Source: Amycolatopsis thermoflava N1165
GTDB taxonomy: Bacteria; Actinomycetota; Actinomycetes; Mycobacteriales; Pseudonocardiaceae
Reading direction: 5' to 3'
NCBI RefSeq assembly: GCF_000473265.1
Contig: NZ_KI421511.1
Coordinates: 2,515,559 to 2,579,558 of the forward strand
DNA: 64,000 bases
Shown here piece after piece: positions 8,256 through 17,041 of the stretch. The stretch's first letter is position 1. Every line of letters starts with the position of its first letter. The position numbers and the translations under genes are program-made. The notes under the pieces were generated by a model. It did not search any database and was not told the origin of the DNA. It worked only from the letters and a program-made list of their open reading frames with translations.

Positions 8256-9530
8256 CTAGATCGCGCCCACGGCCAGGGCGACGGCGGTCATCACGACGGT
8301 GGTCCCGAACGCCCACTTGAAGGCGAACCGCTGGTGCTCGCCCAGGTCCACGCCCGCCATGCCGACGAGGATGAACGTGGACGCGGTCAGCGGGCTGAGC
8401 GGGAACCCGGTGGTCATCTGCCCGAGCAGCGCGGCTCGGGCGATCTCGGCCGGGTCGCCGCCGAGCGCGGCGCTGGTCTCGGCGAGCACCGGCATCACGC
8501 CGAAGTAGTAGGCGTCCGGGGTGAACACGAGGCTCAGCGGCATCCCGGTCAACGCGGTCAGCGCGGGCAGCGCGCCGCCCGCCCAGTCCGGCACGACGCT
8601 CACCAGTGCCCGCGCCATCGCCTCGATCATCCCGGTGCCGGACAGGATCCCGGTGAACACCCCGGCGGCGAAGATCATCGTGGTCACCAGCACCACGTTG
8701 TGCCCGTGCTTCTCGAACAGCTCCTGCTGCTGGCTCCACTTCGGACGGTTGATCAGCAGGGCGAGCACGAACGCGCCGACGAACAGCACCTCCAGCTTCG
8801 CCACCTGGGCCAGCAGGGCGGCCACCAGCGCGAGGGTGAGCACGACGTTGGCCCAGTACCGGACGCGCTCGGCCCGGGTGCGTTCCACCGCGGCGGCCGG
8901 GCCGTCCAGGTCGAGCACCCCGATCCGCTTGCGCTCGGCGCGGCCGATTAGCCACGCGGCGACGAGCACCCACGCGATCCCGGCCAGCATCGCGGGCAGC
9001 AGCGGCAGGAAGATGCGGCCGCTGTCGGCGTCCAGCGCGGCCATCGCCCGCGCGGTCGGGCCGCCCCACGGCACCAGGTTCATCACCCCGGCGCCGAGTG
9101 CGACGACCCCGGCGAGCACCAGCCGGCGCATCCCCATCCGCTGGTAGAGCGGGAGCAGGGCGGACACCGTGATCAGGAACGTCGAAGCGCCGTCGCCGTC
9201 GAGGGCGACCAGCACGGTGAGCGCCGCGGTCCCGACGGTGATCTTCAGCGGGTCACCGCCCGCCCACCGCAGGATCCGCCGCACGGCCGGGTCGAACAGA
9301 CCGGCGTCGATCATCAGGCAGAAGTAGAGGACCGCGAAGGTGATCATGATCGCGACCGGGGCGACGGTGGTGAGCCCCTTGCCGATCAGCTCGCCCAGCC
9401 GCGGGGCCGCGCCCACGGCGAGCGCGGCGACGACCGGCACGACGGTCAGCGCCAGCAGGACCGAGACGCGGCGCGAGAGCACCCCGGCGAGGAACACGCC
9501 GATCGTCAGAAAGCCCGCCAGGGCAAGCAT
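8256..9530 (-). CDS. CitMHS-family metal-citrate or carboxylate transporter
   Basis: A 424-residue membrane protein with about twelve hydrophobic spans, beginning MLALAGFLTIGVFLAGVLSRR. Conserved family segments include ALDGDGASTFLITVSALLPLY, VMNLVPWGGPTARA and SLVFTPDAYYFGVMPVLAE, all typical of CitMHS transporters that import citrate complexed with Mg2+ or Ca2+ together with protons. ATG at 9530 was chosen because GGAGG lies 7 bases upstream; earlier in-frame codons would run into the divergent promoter. First gene of the operon with the AtuA pair, divergent from a LysR gene. Confidence 0.9.
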   Translation of the reverse strand: MLALAGFLTIGVFLAGVLSRRVSVLLALTVVPVVAALAVGAAPRLGELIGKGLTTVAPVAIMITFAVLYFCLMIDAGLFDPAVRRILRWAGGDPLKITVGTAALTVLVALDGDGASTFLITVSALLPLYQRMGMRRLVLAGVVALGAGVMNLVPWGGPTARAMAALDADSGRIFLPLLPAMLAGIAWVLVAAWLIGRAERKRIGVLDLDGPAAAVERTRAERVRYWANVVLTLALVAALLAQVAKLEVLFVGAFVLALLINRPKWSQQQELFEKHGHNVVLVTTMIFAAGVFTGILSGTGMIEAMARALVSVVPDWAGGALPALTALTGMPLSLVFTPDAYYFGVMPVLAETSAALGGDPAEIARAALLGQMTTGFPLSPLTASTFILVGMAGVDLGEHQRFAFKWAFGTTVVMTAVALAVGAI

Positions 9531-9566
9531 CTCGTGGACCTCCAGTGCGCTGTCGACGGTGACGTC

Positions 9567-9582
9567 TGCCGACTTTGCGGCA
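9567..9582. promoter_or_regulatory. Inverted repeat in the citMHS-lysR divergent promoter
   Basis: TGCCG-ACTTTG-CGGCA, 5-base arms, lies in the 99-base gap between the CitMHS start (9530) and the LysR start (9630). It is a plausible operator, although it does not match the usual T-N11-A LysR core. Weak evidence. Confidence 0.35.
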
Positions 9583-9629
9583 TCACAGCTATCGGGGTCA
9601 AACAAGAGTTCGGCATAGACTCATGCACC

Positions 9630-10634
9630 ATGCGCATGGATCTGACGGTGCAGCAGCTCCGGGCGGTGGTCGAGGTGGCCGACGCCGGCGGGTTCACCAC
9701 GGCCGCCCAGCGGTTGCACCTCGCCCAGTCGTCGCTGAGCCGCACGGTCGCCGAGGTGGAGCGCAAGGTCGGGGTCGCGTTGTTCAAGCGGACCACCCGG
9801 CGGCTCGTGCCGACCGCGGAGGGCGTGGAGTTCACCCGGATCGCGCGTGAGGTGCTGGCCTCGTTCGACGCCGGGCTGCGGCACTTCACCGGGTTCCTCG
9901 CCGGCACCCGCGGGCACGTCCGGGTGGCGACGCTGCCGTCGCTGGCGGCGATCCTGCTGCCCCCGGTCATCGCGCGCTACCGGCGGGAGCTGCCGGACGT
10001 CGAACTGTCCATCGAGGACTGCCTGTCGGAGGAGGTGCTCGCCCGGGTGCGCGCGGGCGCGGTGGACCTCGCGGTCACCGTCGTCGGCGAGCCCCCGGAC
10101 GATTTGGAGGTGCAGCCGCTGGCCGCCGACGAGTGCTGCTGCGTCTTCCCGCCCGGCCACCCCTTCGCGGACGCGGAGACCCTGTCCTGGCAACGGATCC
10201 AGGGTGAGCCGTTCATCGCGTTCTCCCCCGGCAGCAGCATCCGCCCGCTGGTCGACCACGCGCTCGCCGAGGCCGGGGTGGCGCCCGGCCACACGATCGA
10301 AGCACGCAACATCGCCGCGGTCGCCGGGCTCGCCGCCGCCGGGCTGGGCGTCTCCGCGATCCCCGGCCTGGTGCTGCCCCTGGTGGCCTTCGCCGGGCTG
10401 CGCAGCCTGCCGCTGGACGGGCCGCGCGCCGAGCGCACGATCGCGCTGGTCCGCGACCCGTCCCGGCCGCGCCCGCGGGCCGTCGCCGCGTTCACCGAGG
10501 CCCTCCTCCAGGCCCGGGACCGCGGCGACGGCCTGCCGGCTCACACGCGCTGGCTCACCCGCCGTGGCAGTGACCGCCCGTCGACGGCGGCACGTCCAGC
10601 GTCGGGTTCCGGTCGAAGAACCCCACCGGCTTGA
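9630..10634 (+). CDS. LysR-family transcriptional regulator
   Basis: A 334-residue LysR regulator. The winged helix-turn-helix is in residues 1-65, beginning MRMDLTVQQLRAVVEVADAGG with the recognition part AAQRLHLAQSSLSRTVAEVE; the effector-binding domain follows (RGHVRVATLPSLAAILLPP onward, residues about 92-300). The tail after about residue 300 is Arg/Pro/Ser-rich and is encoded opposite the end of the copper amine oxidase gene (80-base convergent overlap). Divergent from the CitMHS-AtuA operon, which it most likely controls in response to the imported carboxylate. Confidence 0.92.
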   Translation: MRMDLTVQQLRAVVEVADAGGFTTAAQRLHLAQSSLSRTVAEVERKVGVALFKRTTRRLVPTAEGVEFTRIAREVLASFDAGLRHFTGFLAGTRGHVRVATLPSLAAILLPPVIARYRRELPDVELSIEDCLSEEVLARVRAGAVDLAVTVVGEPPDDLEVQPLAADECCCVFPPGHPFADAETLSWQRIQGEPFIAFSPGSSIRPLVDHALAEAGVAPGHTIEARNIAAVAGLAAAGLGVSAIPGLVLPLVAFAGLRSLPLDGPRAERTIALVRDPSRPRPRAVAAFTEALLQARDRGDGLPAHTRWLTRRGSDRPSTAARPASGSGRRTPPA

Positions 10635-12471
10635 GCTTGAACCCGGTGTAGTCCACCGGCATCACCGGCCAGTCCTCCGGGCGCGGGAAGTGCGTCAGCC
10701 CGAAGGTGTGCCACAGCACGATGTCCTCGCCGTCGATGTCGCGGTCCGCCGCGGTCCACGCGGGGAGCCCGGCGCCGCCGGGGTTCTGGTTCACCAGGTC
10801 ACCGGCCGGGTAGCGCTCGTCGTCCGAGTAGCGGGTCACCCACAGGTGCTTCGTGGCGAAGGTGGCCCGCGCGTGCACCGACGAGGACTCGTCCGCCAGC
10901 AGCGTCGGCTGGCCCTCCGGGTGGAGCACGTAGGCCGGGTTGCGGCCGAAGCGGTTCCGCCGGTCCGGGTTGACGATGTGCCACACGCGCCCGCGGGTGT
11001 TGTCGGCCGCGCGCGCCGACTCCGACTCGCGGGTCAACCGCGTGCGGGCCTCCCGGAAGGCGTTGCCGTACGGGTTGGCCTCGCTCACCGGCACGCGCAC
11101 CGCGTCGACCTCGTCCACGGCGTTGCGGTCGCCGTCGACGCTGACGTCCAGCCGCGCGCAGAACAGGTGCTGGTGGTAGGGCGCGCCCAGGCCGGGCGCC
11201 ATCTCGGTGGCGTACTCGTGCCCCTCCGCCGGGTAGGCCGAGGTGAAGGTGATGCCGGTGGCCTTGGCCTCCAGCTCGATCGTGCCGTCGAGGTAGAAGT
11301 ACCAGTAGAAGCCGTAGTCGTAGTTGCCGATCGTGGTGAAGAACGACACCACCAGCCGCCGCTGCCGCCGCGTCTCGTGCGAGCCGGCGAACATGTCGCT
11401 GTGCTTCCACAGCACACCGAAGTCCTCTTCGTGCATGCAGATCGCGTTGCGGATGGTGCGCGGCTCGCCGAGGTCGTCGGCCACCACCGCGTCGAAGTAG
11501 CGGATCTCGCCCAGGCAGTCGCAGCCCAGCTCCAGCGAGTTGGTGTAGCGGGCGAACATGTACTCGCCGCAGTCGAAGTAGTTCTGCCAGAACCGCACCG
11601 GCGACGGGTCAGCGTAGGGCACCACCATCTCGGCCACCGACGCCCGGTACAGCACCGGCCGCTCGTGGAACGAGATCTCGTGCAGGGTCAGGCCTTCCCG
11701 CTCGTTGAAGCCGATCCGCAGGTCCCAGTTCTCCCACCGCACCCGGCTGCCCTCGACCGCGTAGCTCGGGCCTTCCGGCTGGGTGATCTCGATCGGCTTG
11801 AGCGTGGTGCGGTGCGGCCCGGTCTGCGCCGGGTCATCGAAGTTGCCCGGCTCCTGCGGCACCGGCAGCTCCCGGTGGTCGATCACGTTCGTCACCGCGC
11901 GGGCGGTGAGGTCGACGTAGGCGACCAGCCCGTCCACCGGGTGCGCCCACGGGTGGTCCTTCTCGTGGAACTGCTGGAAGCCCAGCGCCCGCACGACGCG
12001 GCGGCCGGTCTCCCCGGGGTGATCGTAGGAACCGGCGGACAGCGGCACCGCGCGCACGGTGGCGGGGTCCAGGCCGCGCTTGCGCAGGGCGTCGGTCCAC
12101 CGCGGCTCGGCGTTGAGGATGTCCTCGATCAGCTCGAACTCGGTGTCGATGATCGGCGGCTGGCCGTCGGCGACCGGGTCGATCTCCCGCACCTCGTCCA
12201 CAGTGGACCGCGTGGCCGACACGACGACGTCCTTCGACGAGCCGTCGGCCAGGTCGAGCAGGATCGCCCGGAACCGGCGGTCCACCTCGTCACCCGGCTG
12301 GTGCGCGCGCACCACGGCCTTGCCCGGCTCCTCCAGCGCCAGGAAGGCGAACCGGACGGACTCCCCCAGCAGCCCGGCGGCGCTGAGCACCTCCCGGACC
12401 GCGCGGACCTCGTCCTCGGTCATCGGGTCGAGCGGGTGCGTCGTGGTGGTGCGTTCTTCGGCGAGTGTCAT
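10555..12471 (-). CDS. Copper-containing primary amine oxidase
   Basis: A 638-residue enzyme that oxidises primary amines to aldehydes with release of ammonia and hydrogen peroxide. The cofactor site is visible as IGNYDYGFYW, where the first Tyr becomes topaquinone; the catalytic-base region is FWQNYFDCGEY; the copper ligands are the HQH pair in PYHQHLFCARLD and a later His in GLTHFPRPEDWPVMP. N-terminal N2/N3-type domains precede the catalytic domain. No signal peptide is seen, so the enzyme is cytosolic. It lies 11 bases after an APC permease in the same operon, which probably imports its amine substrate. The 3' end overlaps the convergent LysR gene. Confidence 0.95.
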   Translation of the reverse strand: MTLAEERTTTTHPLDPMTEDEVRAVREVLSAAGLLGESVRFAFLALEEPGKAVVRAHQPGDEVDRRFRAILLDLADGSSKDVVVSATRSTVDEVREIDPVADGQPPIIDTEFELIEDILNAEPRWTDALRKRGLDPATVRAVPLSAGSYDHPGETGRRVVRALGFQQFHEKDHPWAHPVDGLVAYVDLTARAVTNVIDHRELPVPQEPGNFDDPAQTGPHRTTLKPIEITQPEGPSYAVEGSRVRWENWDLRIGFNEREGLTLHEISFHERPVLYRASVAEMVVPYADPSPVRFWQNYFDCGEYMFARYTNSLELGCDCLGEIRYFDAVVADDLGEPRTIRNAICMHEEDFGVLWKHSDMFAGSHETRRQRRLVVSFFTTIGNYDYGFYWYFYLDGTIELEAKATGITFTSAYPAEGHEYATEMAPGLGAPYHQHLFCARLDVSVDGDRNAVDEVDAVRVPVSEANPYGNAFREARTRLTRESESARAADNTRGRVWHIVNPDRRNRFGRNPAYVLHPEGQPTLLADESSSVHARATFATKHLWVTRYSDDERYPAGDLVNQNPGGAGLPAWTAADRDIDGEDIVLWHTFGLTHFPRPEDWPVMPVDYTGFKLKPVGFFDRNPTLDVPPSTGGHCHGG

Positions 12472-12482
12472 CGACGATCCTT

Positions 12483-13883
12483 TCAGGCGATGGCGGGTTC
12501 GGTGGCGGGCGAGCGCAGAACGGCCGAGAGCACGGCCCCGAGGGCGAACGCTCCGGCGAGGATGGCGAAGATGACGGCGGCCAGGCCGAACGAGCCGCCG
12601 ATGAGCGTCGGGAAGTTGAGCACGGTCAGCACCAGGCAGCCCGCCAGCCCGGCCAGGCCGAGCACCGGCGCGGCGAACGTGTGCCAGGCGCGCCGGTCCA
12701 CCCGCGTGCGGCGGAAGAACACCACGACGGCCAAGCACGTCAGCGTCATGAGCACGAGCACGCCGAGGGTCGCGGTGCCGGCCATCCACGAGAACACCTG
12801 GGTGACCGGATCCATCCCGACCAGGGCGAACACCGCGATCAACACGACCGCGCTGACCGACTGCGCGAGCGAGGAGACGTGCGGCGAACCGTGCCGGTGG
12901 TGGCTGCGGCCGCACGCGGCGGGCAGCGCGCCGGAGTTGCCGAGCGAGAACGCGTACCGGGCGATGACGTTGTGGAACGACAGCAGCGCGGCGAACAGGC
13001 TGGTGATCAGCAGGACCTGCACGACGTCGGCGCCCGCGGTGCCCAGGTAGCGGCCGACCGTGGTGATCAGCATGTTCCCCGGGTCCGCGCCGGCCTGCTC
13101 CACGGCGGCGGTGTCGCCCCACGCCGACACGACGGCCCAGCTGGACAGCGTGTAGAACCCGGCGATGAGCAGCAGCGACAGGTAGGTGGCGCGCGGGATC
13201 GTGCGGGCCGGGTCGCGGGCCTCGTCGCGGAACACCGCGGTGGCCTCGAACCCGATGAAGCTCGCGATGGCGAACATGATCGCGATGCCCACCGAGCCGG
13301 AGCCGATCTGCGCCGGCTGCAGGAACGCCGTCGACAGGCCACCGTCCCCGCCGCGCACGGTCACGACCGCGTCGAAGACCAGCACGATCCCGGCCTCGCA
13401 CAGCAGCAGCACGCCGAGCACCTTGCTGCTCAGCTCGATGTGCCGGTAGCCGAGCAGGCCGACCACGGCGAGCGCGGCCAGCGACCACACCCACCATGGC
13501 AGCGCGGGACCGCCGTAGTGCTGGACCAGGCCGTCGAGGGCGGCGCCGAGGTAGCCGTAGACGGCCAGCTGCACCGCGGTGTAGGTGACCAGGGCGAGGA
13601 ACGCGGCGCCGAGGCCGGGCGCGCGGCCGAGCCCCTCGCGGACGTAGGCGTAGAACGCGCCCGCGTTGGGCACGTGGCGGCTCATCGCGCAGAACCCGAC
13701 CGCGAACAGCAGCAGGACCACGCAGCAGAGCACGAAGGTGGCGGGGAAGGCGGCGCCGTTGCCGAGCGCGACGCCCAGCGGCACGCTGCCGGCGACCACC
13801 GTGAGCGGGGCGGCGGCCGCGACGACCATGAAGACGATGGAGCCGGCGCCCAGTGAACCGGTCAGCGACCGTGGCGTATCCAT
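12483..13883 (-). CDS. APC-superfamily amino acid/amine permease
   Basis: A 466-residue permease with about twelve spans. It begins MDTPRSLTGSLGAGSIVFM and the first span keeps the glycine-rich unwound segment of APC transporters. SFIGFEATAVFRDEARDP (span 6 and following loop) is diagnostic of the family. ATG at 13883 follows GGAGGTCTC, a good ribosome site. First gene of a two-gene operon with copper amine oxidase, so the natural substrate is probably a primary amine (inference). Divergent from a second APC permease at 14126. Confidence 0.9.
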   Translation of the reverse strand: MDTPRSLTGSLGAGSIVFMVVAAAAPLTVVAGSVPLGVALGNGAAFPATFVLCCVVLLLFAVGFCAMSRHVPNAGAFYAYVREGLGRAPGLGAAFLALVTYTAVQLAVYGYLGAALDGLVQHYGGPALPWWVWSLAALAVVGLLGYRHIELSSKVLGVLLLCEAGIVLVFDAVVTVRGGDGGLSTAFLQPAQIGSGSVGIAIMFAIASFIGFEATAVFRDEARDPARTIPRATYLSLLLIAGFYTLSSWAVVSAWGDTAAVEQAGADPGNMLITTVGRYLGTAGADVVQVLLITSLFAALLSFHNVIARYAFSLGNSGALPAACGRSHHRHGSPHVSSLAQSVSAVVLIAVFALVGMDPVTQVFSWMAGTATLGVLVLMTLTCLAVVVFFRRTRVDRRAWHTFAAPVLGLAGLAGCLVLTVLNFPTLIGGSFGLAAVIFAILAGAFALGAVLSAVLRSPATEPAIA

Positions 13884-13929
13884 GAGACCTCCGGGGACTC
13901 AGCGGGGATTTCCGGTGACGGCTGCACAG

Positions 13930-13948
13930 CGTTGAGCAGCAACGTTGC
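13930..13948. promoter_or_regulatory. Overlapping palindromes upstream of the APC-amine oxidase operon
   Basis: CGTTG-AGCAG-CAACG at 13930-13944 runs into the perfect 10-base palindrome GCAACGTTGC at 13939-13948, 47-65 bases upstream of the permease start at 13883. This suits a repressor or activator site in the divergent promoter, perhaps for the nearby IclR protein (inference). Confidence 0.4.
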
Positions 13949-14072
13949 GCCGCCGTCAGCCCCCGGTCAAACCCCGGTCTCCGGCACCGGGAAGTCCCGT
14001 GGGGGCGTTCTCCCAACGCGGGAACGGCTGCGGCGTTTTTCTCATTTGACGCTCGCGGCCATGTCCTCGGAC

Positions 14073-14101
14073 GTAACCCCGGAGTTACAGTGCCGGGTTA
14101 C
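14073..14101. promoter_or_regulatory. GTAAC/GTTAC inverted repeat plus a third half-site
   Basis: GTAAC-CCCGGA-GTTAC (14073-14088) is an inverted repeat in the 242-base divergent promoter, and another GTTAC follows at 14097-14101, 25 bases before the second APC permease start. Its shape would suit an IclR dimer, and an IclR gene is the second gene of that operon. Assignment is inference. Confidence 0.45.
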
Positions 14102-14125
14102 CGTCCACAGAGGAGGAAATGCCGG

Positions 14126-15565
14126 ATGTCCGTGCCACCCCGGGTGCTGCCGCCGTTGCGGCGCGAGTCCCCGATGTCCGGGCTCGACCGCCGCAACCTC
14201 GGTCCGCTGCAGGTGTTCGCGCAGTCGATCTCGGCCGCGGCGCCGTCGGCGGCCATGGCGGCCGCGCCCGCGGTCGCCGCGGCCGGGGCCGGGACCGGGG
14301 TGCTGTGGTCGTTCGTCGTCGCGACCGTGCTCGCGCTCCTCATCGGGCTGGGGATCGCGCAGTTCACGCGCCGCATGGCGGCGGCCGGGTCGCTGTACAG
14401 CCTGACCGCGAAGGGGCTCGGCCCGGCCGCGGCGTTCGCGTGCGGCTGCGCGTTGCTGATCGGCTACGGCCTGCTGACGATGGCGGCGCTCACCGGGTCC
14501 GGCGTCTACCTGCAGGACCTGTTACGGCGCGCCGGCCTGGACCTGGGCTGGGGCCTGGTCGCGGTGCTCGTGCTGGTGCTGGGCGGGCTGGCGACGGCGT
14601 GCGTGCTGCGGGGTGTGCGGTTGTCGGCGACGGTGGTGCTCGTCGCCGAGGCCGTGTCGATCTCGCTGATGCTGGTGGTGTTCGGGTTGCTGCTGGCCAG
14701 GGTCGGCCCCGGGCTGGCGCCGACCGCGCCGGACCGGGGCGTCGGCGGGATCGCGGCCGGGGTGCTGCCCGCGCTCGGCGCGTTCATCGGGTTCGAGGCG
14801 GCGGCGTCCTACGGGGTCGAGGCCCGGCGGCCGTTCCGCACGGTGCCGCGGGCGGTGCAGGGCACGGCCGCGCTGTGCGGCGTGCTGTACCTGGTGGCGG
14901 CGTACACGCAGGTCATCGGGCTGGGCGCGCTGCCGGGCGGGCTCGCCGGGCAGGCCGAGCCGGTCAGCACGCTGGCCGCGCTGCAGCAGCTGCCGTGGCT
15001 GTCCTACCTGCTCGACCTCGGCATCGCCGCGTCGTTCCTCGCGTGCACGCTGGCGACCGGCAGCGCGCTGGTGCGCGTGCTGCTGTCCATGGGGCGCGAG
15101 GGCGTGGCACCGGCCGCGCTGGGCCGGACGCATCCGCGGTACCGGACGCCGCACGTCGCGATCCTGGCCGTGCTGCCGCCGGTCGCGGTGGCGCCGGTCG
15201 TGCTGATGGCCGCCGGGATGAGCACCACGTCGGTGTTCGTCACGCTGCTCAACGTCGCGGTGTTCGGCTACCTGGTGGCGTACCTGCTGGTGTGCGTGGC
15301 GGCGCCGGTGTTCCTGTACCGCATCGGCGAGCTGACCCGCGGGGCGCTGGTGGTCGGCGCGATCACCGCGCCCGCGCTGCTGGCAGCGCTGGTCGTGTTC
15401 ACGGTCGACAACCTGGGCGGCCCGTACCCGGCGGTGTTCGGGCTGTGCGCGCTCGCCGGCCTGGCCTGGTTCGCCTGGCTGCGCCGTCGGCGGCCACGGG
15501 ACCTGGCGCGGATCGGCATCTACGACGAGACGTCCGAGGCCGACCTGCTCGGCGGCGAGCGGTGA
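14126..15565 (+). CDS. APC-superfamily amino acid/amine permease (second copy)
   Basis: A 479-residue APC permease with about twelve spans. It starts MSVPPRVLPPLRRESPMSG; GLDRRNLGPLQVFAQSIS leads into the first span, and ALGAFIGFEAAASYGVEARRP matches the conserved span 6-loop motif also seen in the divergent permease. ATG at 14126 has AGGAGG at 14111-14116. Its stop overlaps the GTG of the IclR gene (GTGA), so transporter and regulator are coupled. It probably serves the same amine or amino acid pathway as the copper amine oxidase operon. Confidence 0.9.
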   Translation: MSVPPRVLPPLRRESPMSGLDRRNLGPLQVFAQSISAAAPSAAMAAAPAVAAAGAGTGVLWSFVVATVLALLIGLGIAQFTRRMAAAGSLYSLTAKGLGPAAAFACGCALLIGYGLLTMAALTGSGVYLQDLLRRAGLDLGWGLVAVLVLVLGGLATACVLRGVRLSATVVLVAEAVSISLMLVVFGLLLARVGPGLAPTAPDRGVGGIAAGVLPALGAFIGFEAAASYGVEARRPFRTVPRAVQGTAALCGVLYLVAAYTQVIGLGALPGGLAGQAEPVSTLAALQQLPWLSYLLDLGIAASFLACTLATGSALVRVLLSMGREGVAPAALGRTHPRYRTPHVAILAVLPPVAVAPVVLMAAGMSTTSVFVTLLNVAVFGYLVAYLLVCVAAPVFLYRIGELTRGALVVGAITAPALLAALVVFTVDNLGGPYPAVFGLCALAGLAWFAWLRRRRPRDLARIGIYDETSEADLLGGER

Positions 15566-16308
15566 GCCCGGAGACGCCGCTGTCCGGCCGCCAGCCGAAG
15601 GCGGTCCGCAGCGCGCTGGCGGTGCTGGAGGAGGTCGTGGCGGCCGGGCCGGGTGTCACGGCGAAGGAGATTTCGGCCGCGCTGAAACTGCCCCCGGCGA
15701 CGACCTACCGGCTGCTGAACCTGCTCGTCGGCGAGGAGTACCTGGTGCGGTTGCCGGACCTGCGGGGGTTCGCGCTGGGGCGTCGCGCCGGGCGGCTGGC
15801 GACCCCGGTGGCGGTGCGCCCGCCCGCGGCGGCCAGGGCGATCGTGGAGCACCTGCGGCAACGGGTGCGGTGGGGTGTGCACCTGGCGTCCTACCGGACC
15901 GGGCGGCTGACGCTCGTCGACCCGGACCCGGACCACCCGCCGTCGGACGGGGCGCTGCTCGCCCGCTACCCGCACGTTTCCGCGCTGGGCAAGCTGCTGC
16001 TCGCCGAGCAGGCCGACTGGCGCGCGGTGGTGCGGGAGCTGCGGTCGTTCACCGAGCGGACGATCGTCGACGCCGACCGCCTGGACGCCGAACTGGCCGC
16101 GGTCGCGCGCGACGGGCTGGCCCGGCAGTGCGGTGAGCTGCTGGAACGCAAGGGCTGCCTGGCGGTGGCGATCCGGGACGTGGTGACCGGCGAGCTGGTC
16201 GCCGGGCTCGCGGTGAGCGGGCCCGCGGAACGGGTCGCCGAGCCGAACGCCGAGCTGGTGGCGCTGGTGCGCGACCACGCCGGGCAACTGGCGCCACTTC
16301 TCGCGTGA
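15562..16308 (+). CDS. IclR-family transcriptional regulator
   Basis: A 248-residue regulator. The N-terminal winged helix-turn-helix is AKEISAALKLPPATTYRLL (about residues 33-51), followed by a linker and an effector-binding domain containing ALGKLLLAEQ (about residue 139) and the end motif VAGLAVSGPAER. IclR proteins sense small molecules and repress or activate nearby catabolic genes. GTG at 15562 overlaps the permease stop codon by four bases. The natural targets are the two divergent operons on either side of the 13.9-14.1 kb promoter region. Confidence 0.9.
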   Translation: MSPETPLSGRQPKAVRSALAVLEEVVAAGPGVTAKEISAALKLPPATTYRLLNLLVGEEYLVRLPDLRGFALGRRAGRLATPVAVRPPAAARAIVEHLRQRVRWGVHLASYRTGRLTLVDPDPDHPPSDGALLARYPHVSALGKLLLAEQADWRAVVRELRSFTERTIVDADRLDAELAAVARDGLARQCGELLERKGCLAVAIRDVVTGELVAGLAVSGPAERVAEPNAELVALVRDHAGQLAPLLA

Positions 16309-16375
16309 GCGATGTCGAGAACGCGGGAGCGGCTCCGTCCCCGGCGTGACACACCCCGAACCGGAGGAGACGGAC

Positions 16376-16855
16376 ATGGATGTCACCGCTGAACTGGCCA
16401 AGCCGATCGCGCAGGAGCTGCTGGAGTCGGACATCCCCGCGCGGCTGGCGTACGACGGACTGGACGGCGAGCCGCGCGTCATCCCGATCGGGTTCTGGTG
16501 GGACGGCTCGCACCTGGTCATGGCCACCGTGCCGAAGTCGGCGAAGGTCGCGGCCCTGCGCCGGAACCCGCGAGTGGCGATCACCGTCGACCGCATGGAC
16601 CCGTGGCCCCCGCGCGTGCTGCTGATCCGCGGCACCGCACGCCTGGAACTGGTCGACGGCGTCCCCGGCGCCTACATCGAGGCGTCCCGGAAGGTGACGC
16701 CCGCCGAGGTGTTCGAGTCCTGGGAGCAGGGCGTGCGGGCGCTGTACGAGCAGATGGTGGTCATCACGATCGAGCCGGACTGGGCGAAGCTGCTCGACTT
16801 CGAGACGACGCTGCCCAAGGCGGTGGAGGACCTGCTCGCGTCCCGCCAGGGCTGA
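16376..16855 (+). CDS. Pyridoxamine 5'-phosphate oxidase-like flavin-binding protein
   Basis: A 159-residue split-barrel protein of the PNPOx-like superfamily, which bind FMN, F420 or heme. Conserved parts are ARLAYDGLDGEPRVIPIGFWWDG, VMATVPKSAKVAALRRNPRVAIT and VLLIRGTARLELVDG. The lysine-rich turn and the NPRVAIT strand are typical. ATG at 16376 follows GGAGGAGAC. Cofactor and substrate cannot be told from this sequence; a role in F420 or FMN-dependent reduction is possible in an actinomycete. It is 67 bases downstream of the IclR gene and may be read with it. Confidence 0.85.
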   Translation: MDVTAELAKPIAQELLESDIPARLAYDGLDGEPRVIPIGFWWDGSHLVMATVPKSAKVAALRRNPRVAITVDRMDPWPPRVLLIRGTARLELVDGVPGAYIEASRKVTPAEVFESWEQGVRALYEQMVVITIEPDWAKLLDFETTLPKAVEDLLASRQG

Positions 16856-17041
16856 CGGTTCAGCAGCGCTGGAACGGCGCTGGGAACGCCCGGCAGCGGG
16901 ACTCTCCTCGTAGGAGTGCGGCCAGCCCCGGGACCCACCGGATCGAGCACCGCTTGCCAGTCTTCGACGGTCGTCGAGGGCACCTGACCGTCCGGCGGCG
17001 CCCCATGGCGTCGCGGCGGCGGTCCCGCCTAGGCTCGCAGC

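Noticed and set aside
16856..17041. Cobalamin riboswitch upstream of the BtuF-like gene
   Set aside because: No B12-box-like conserved segment is visible and the hairpins are weak.
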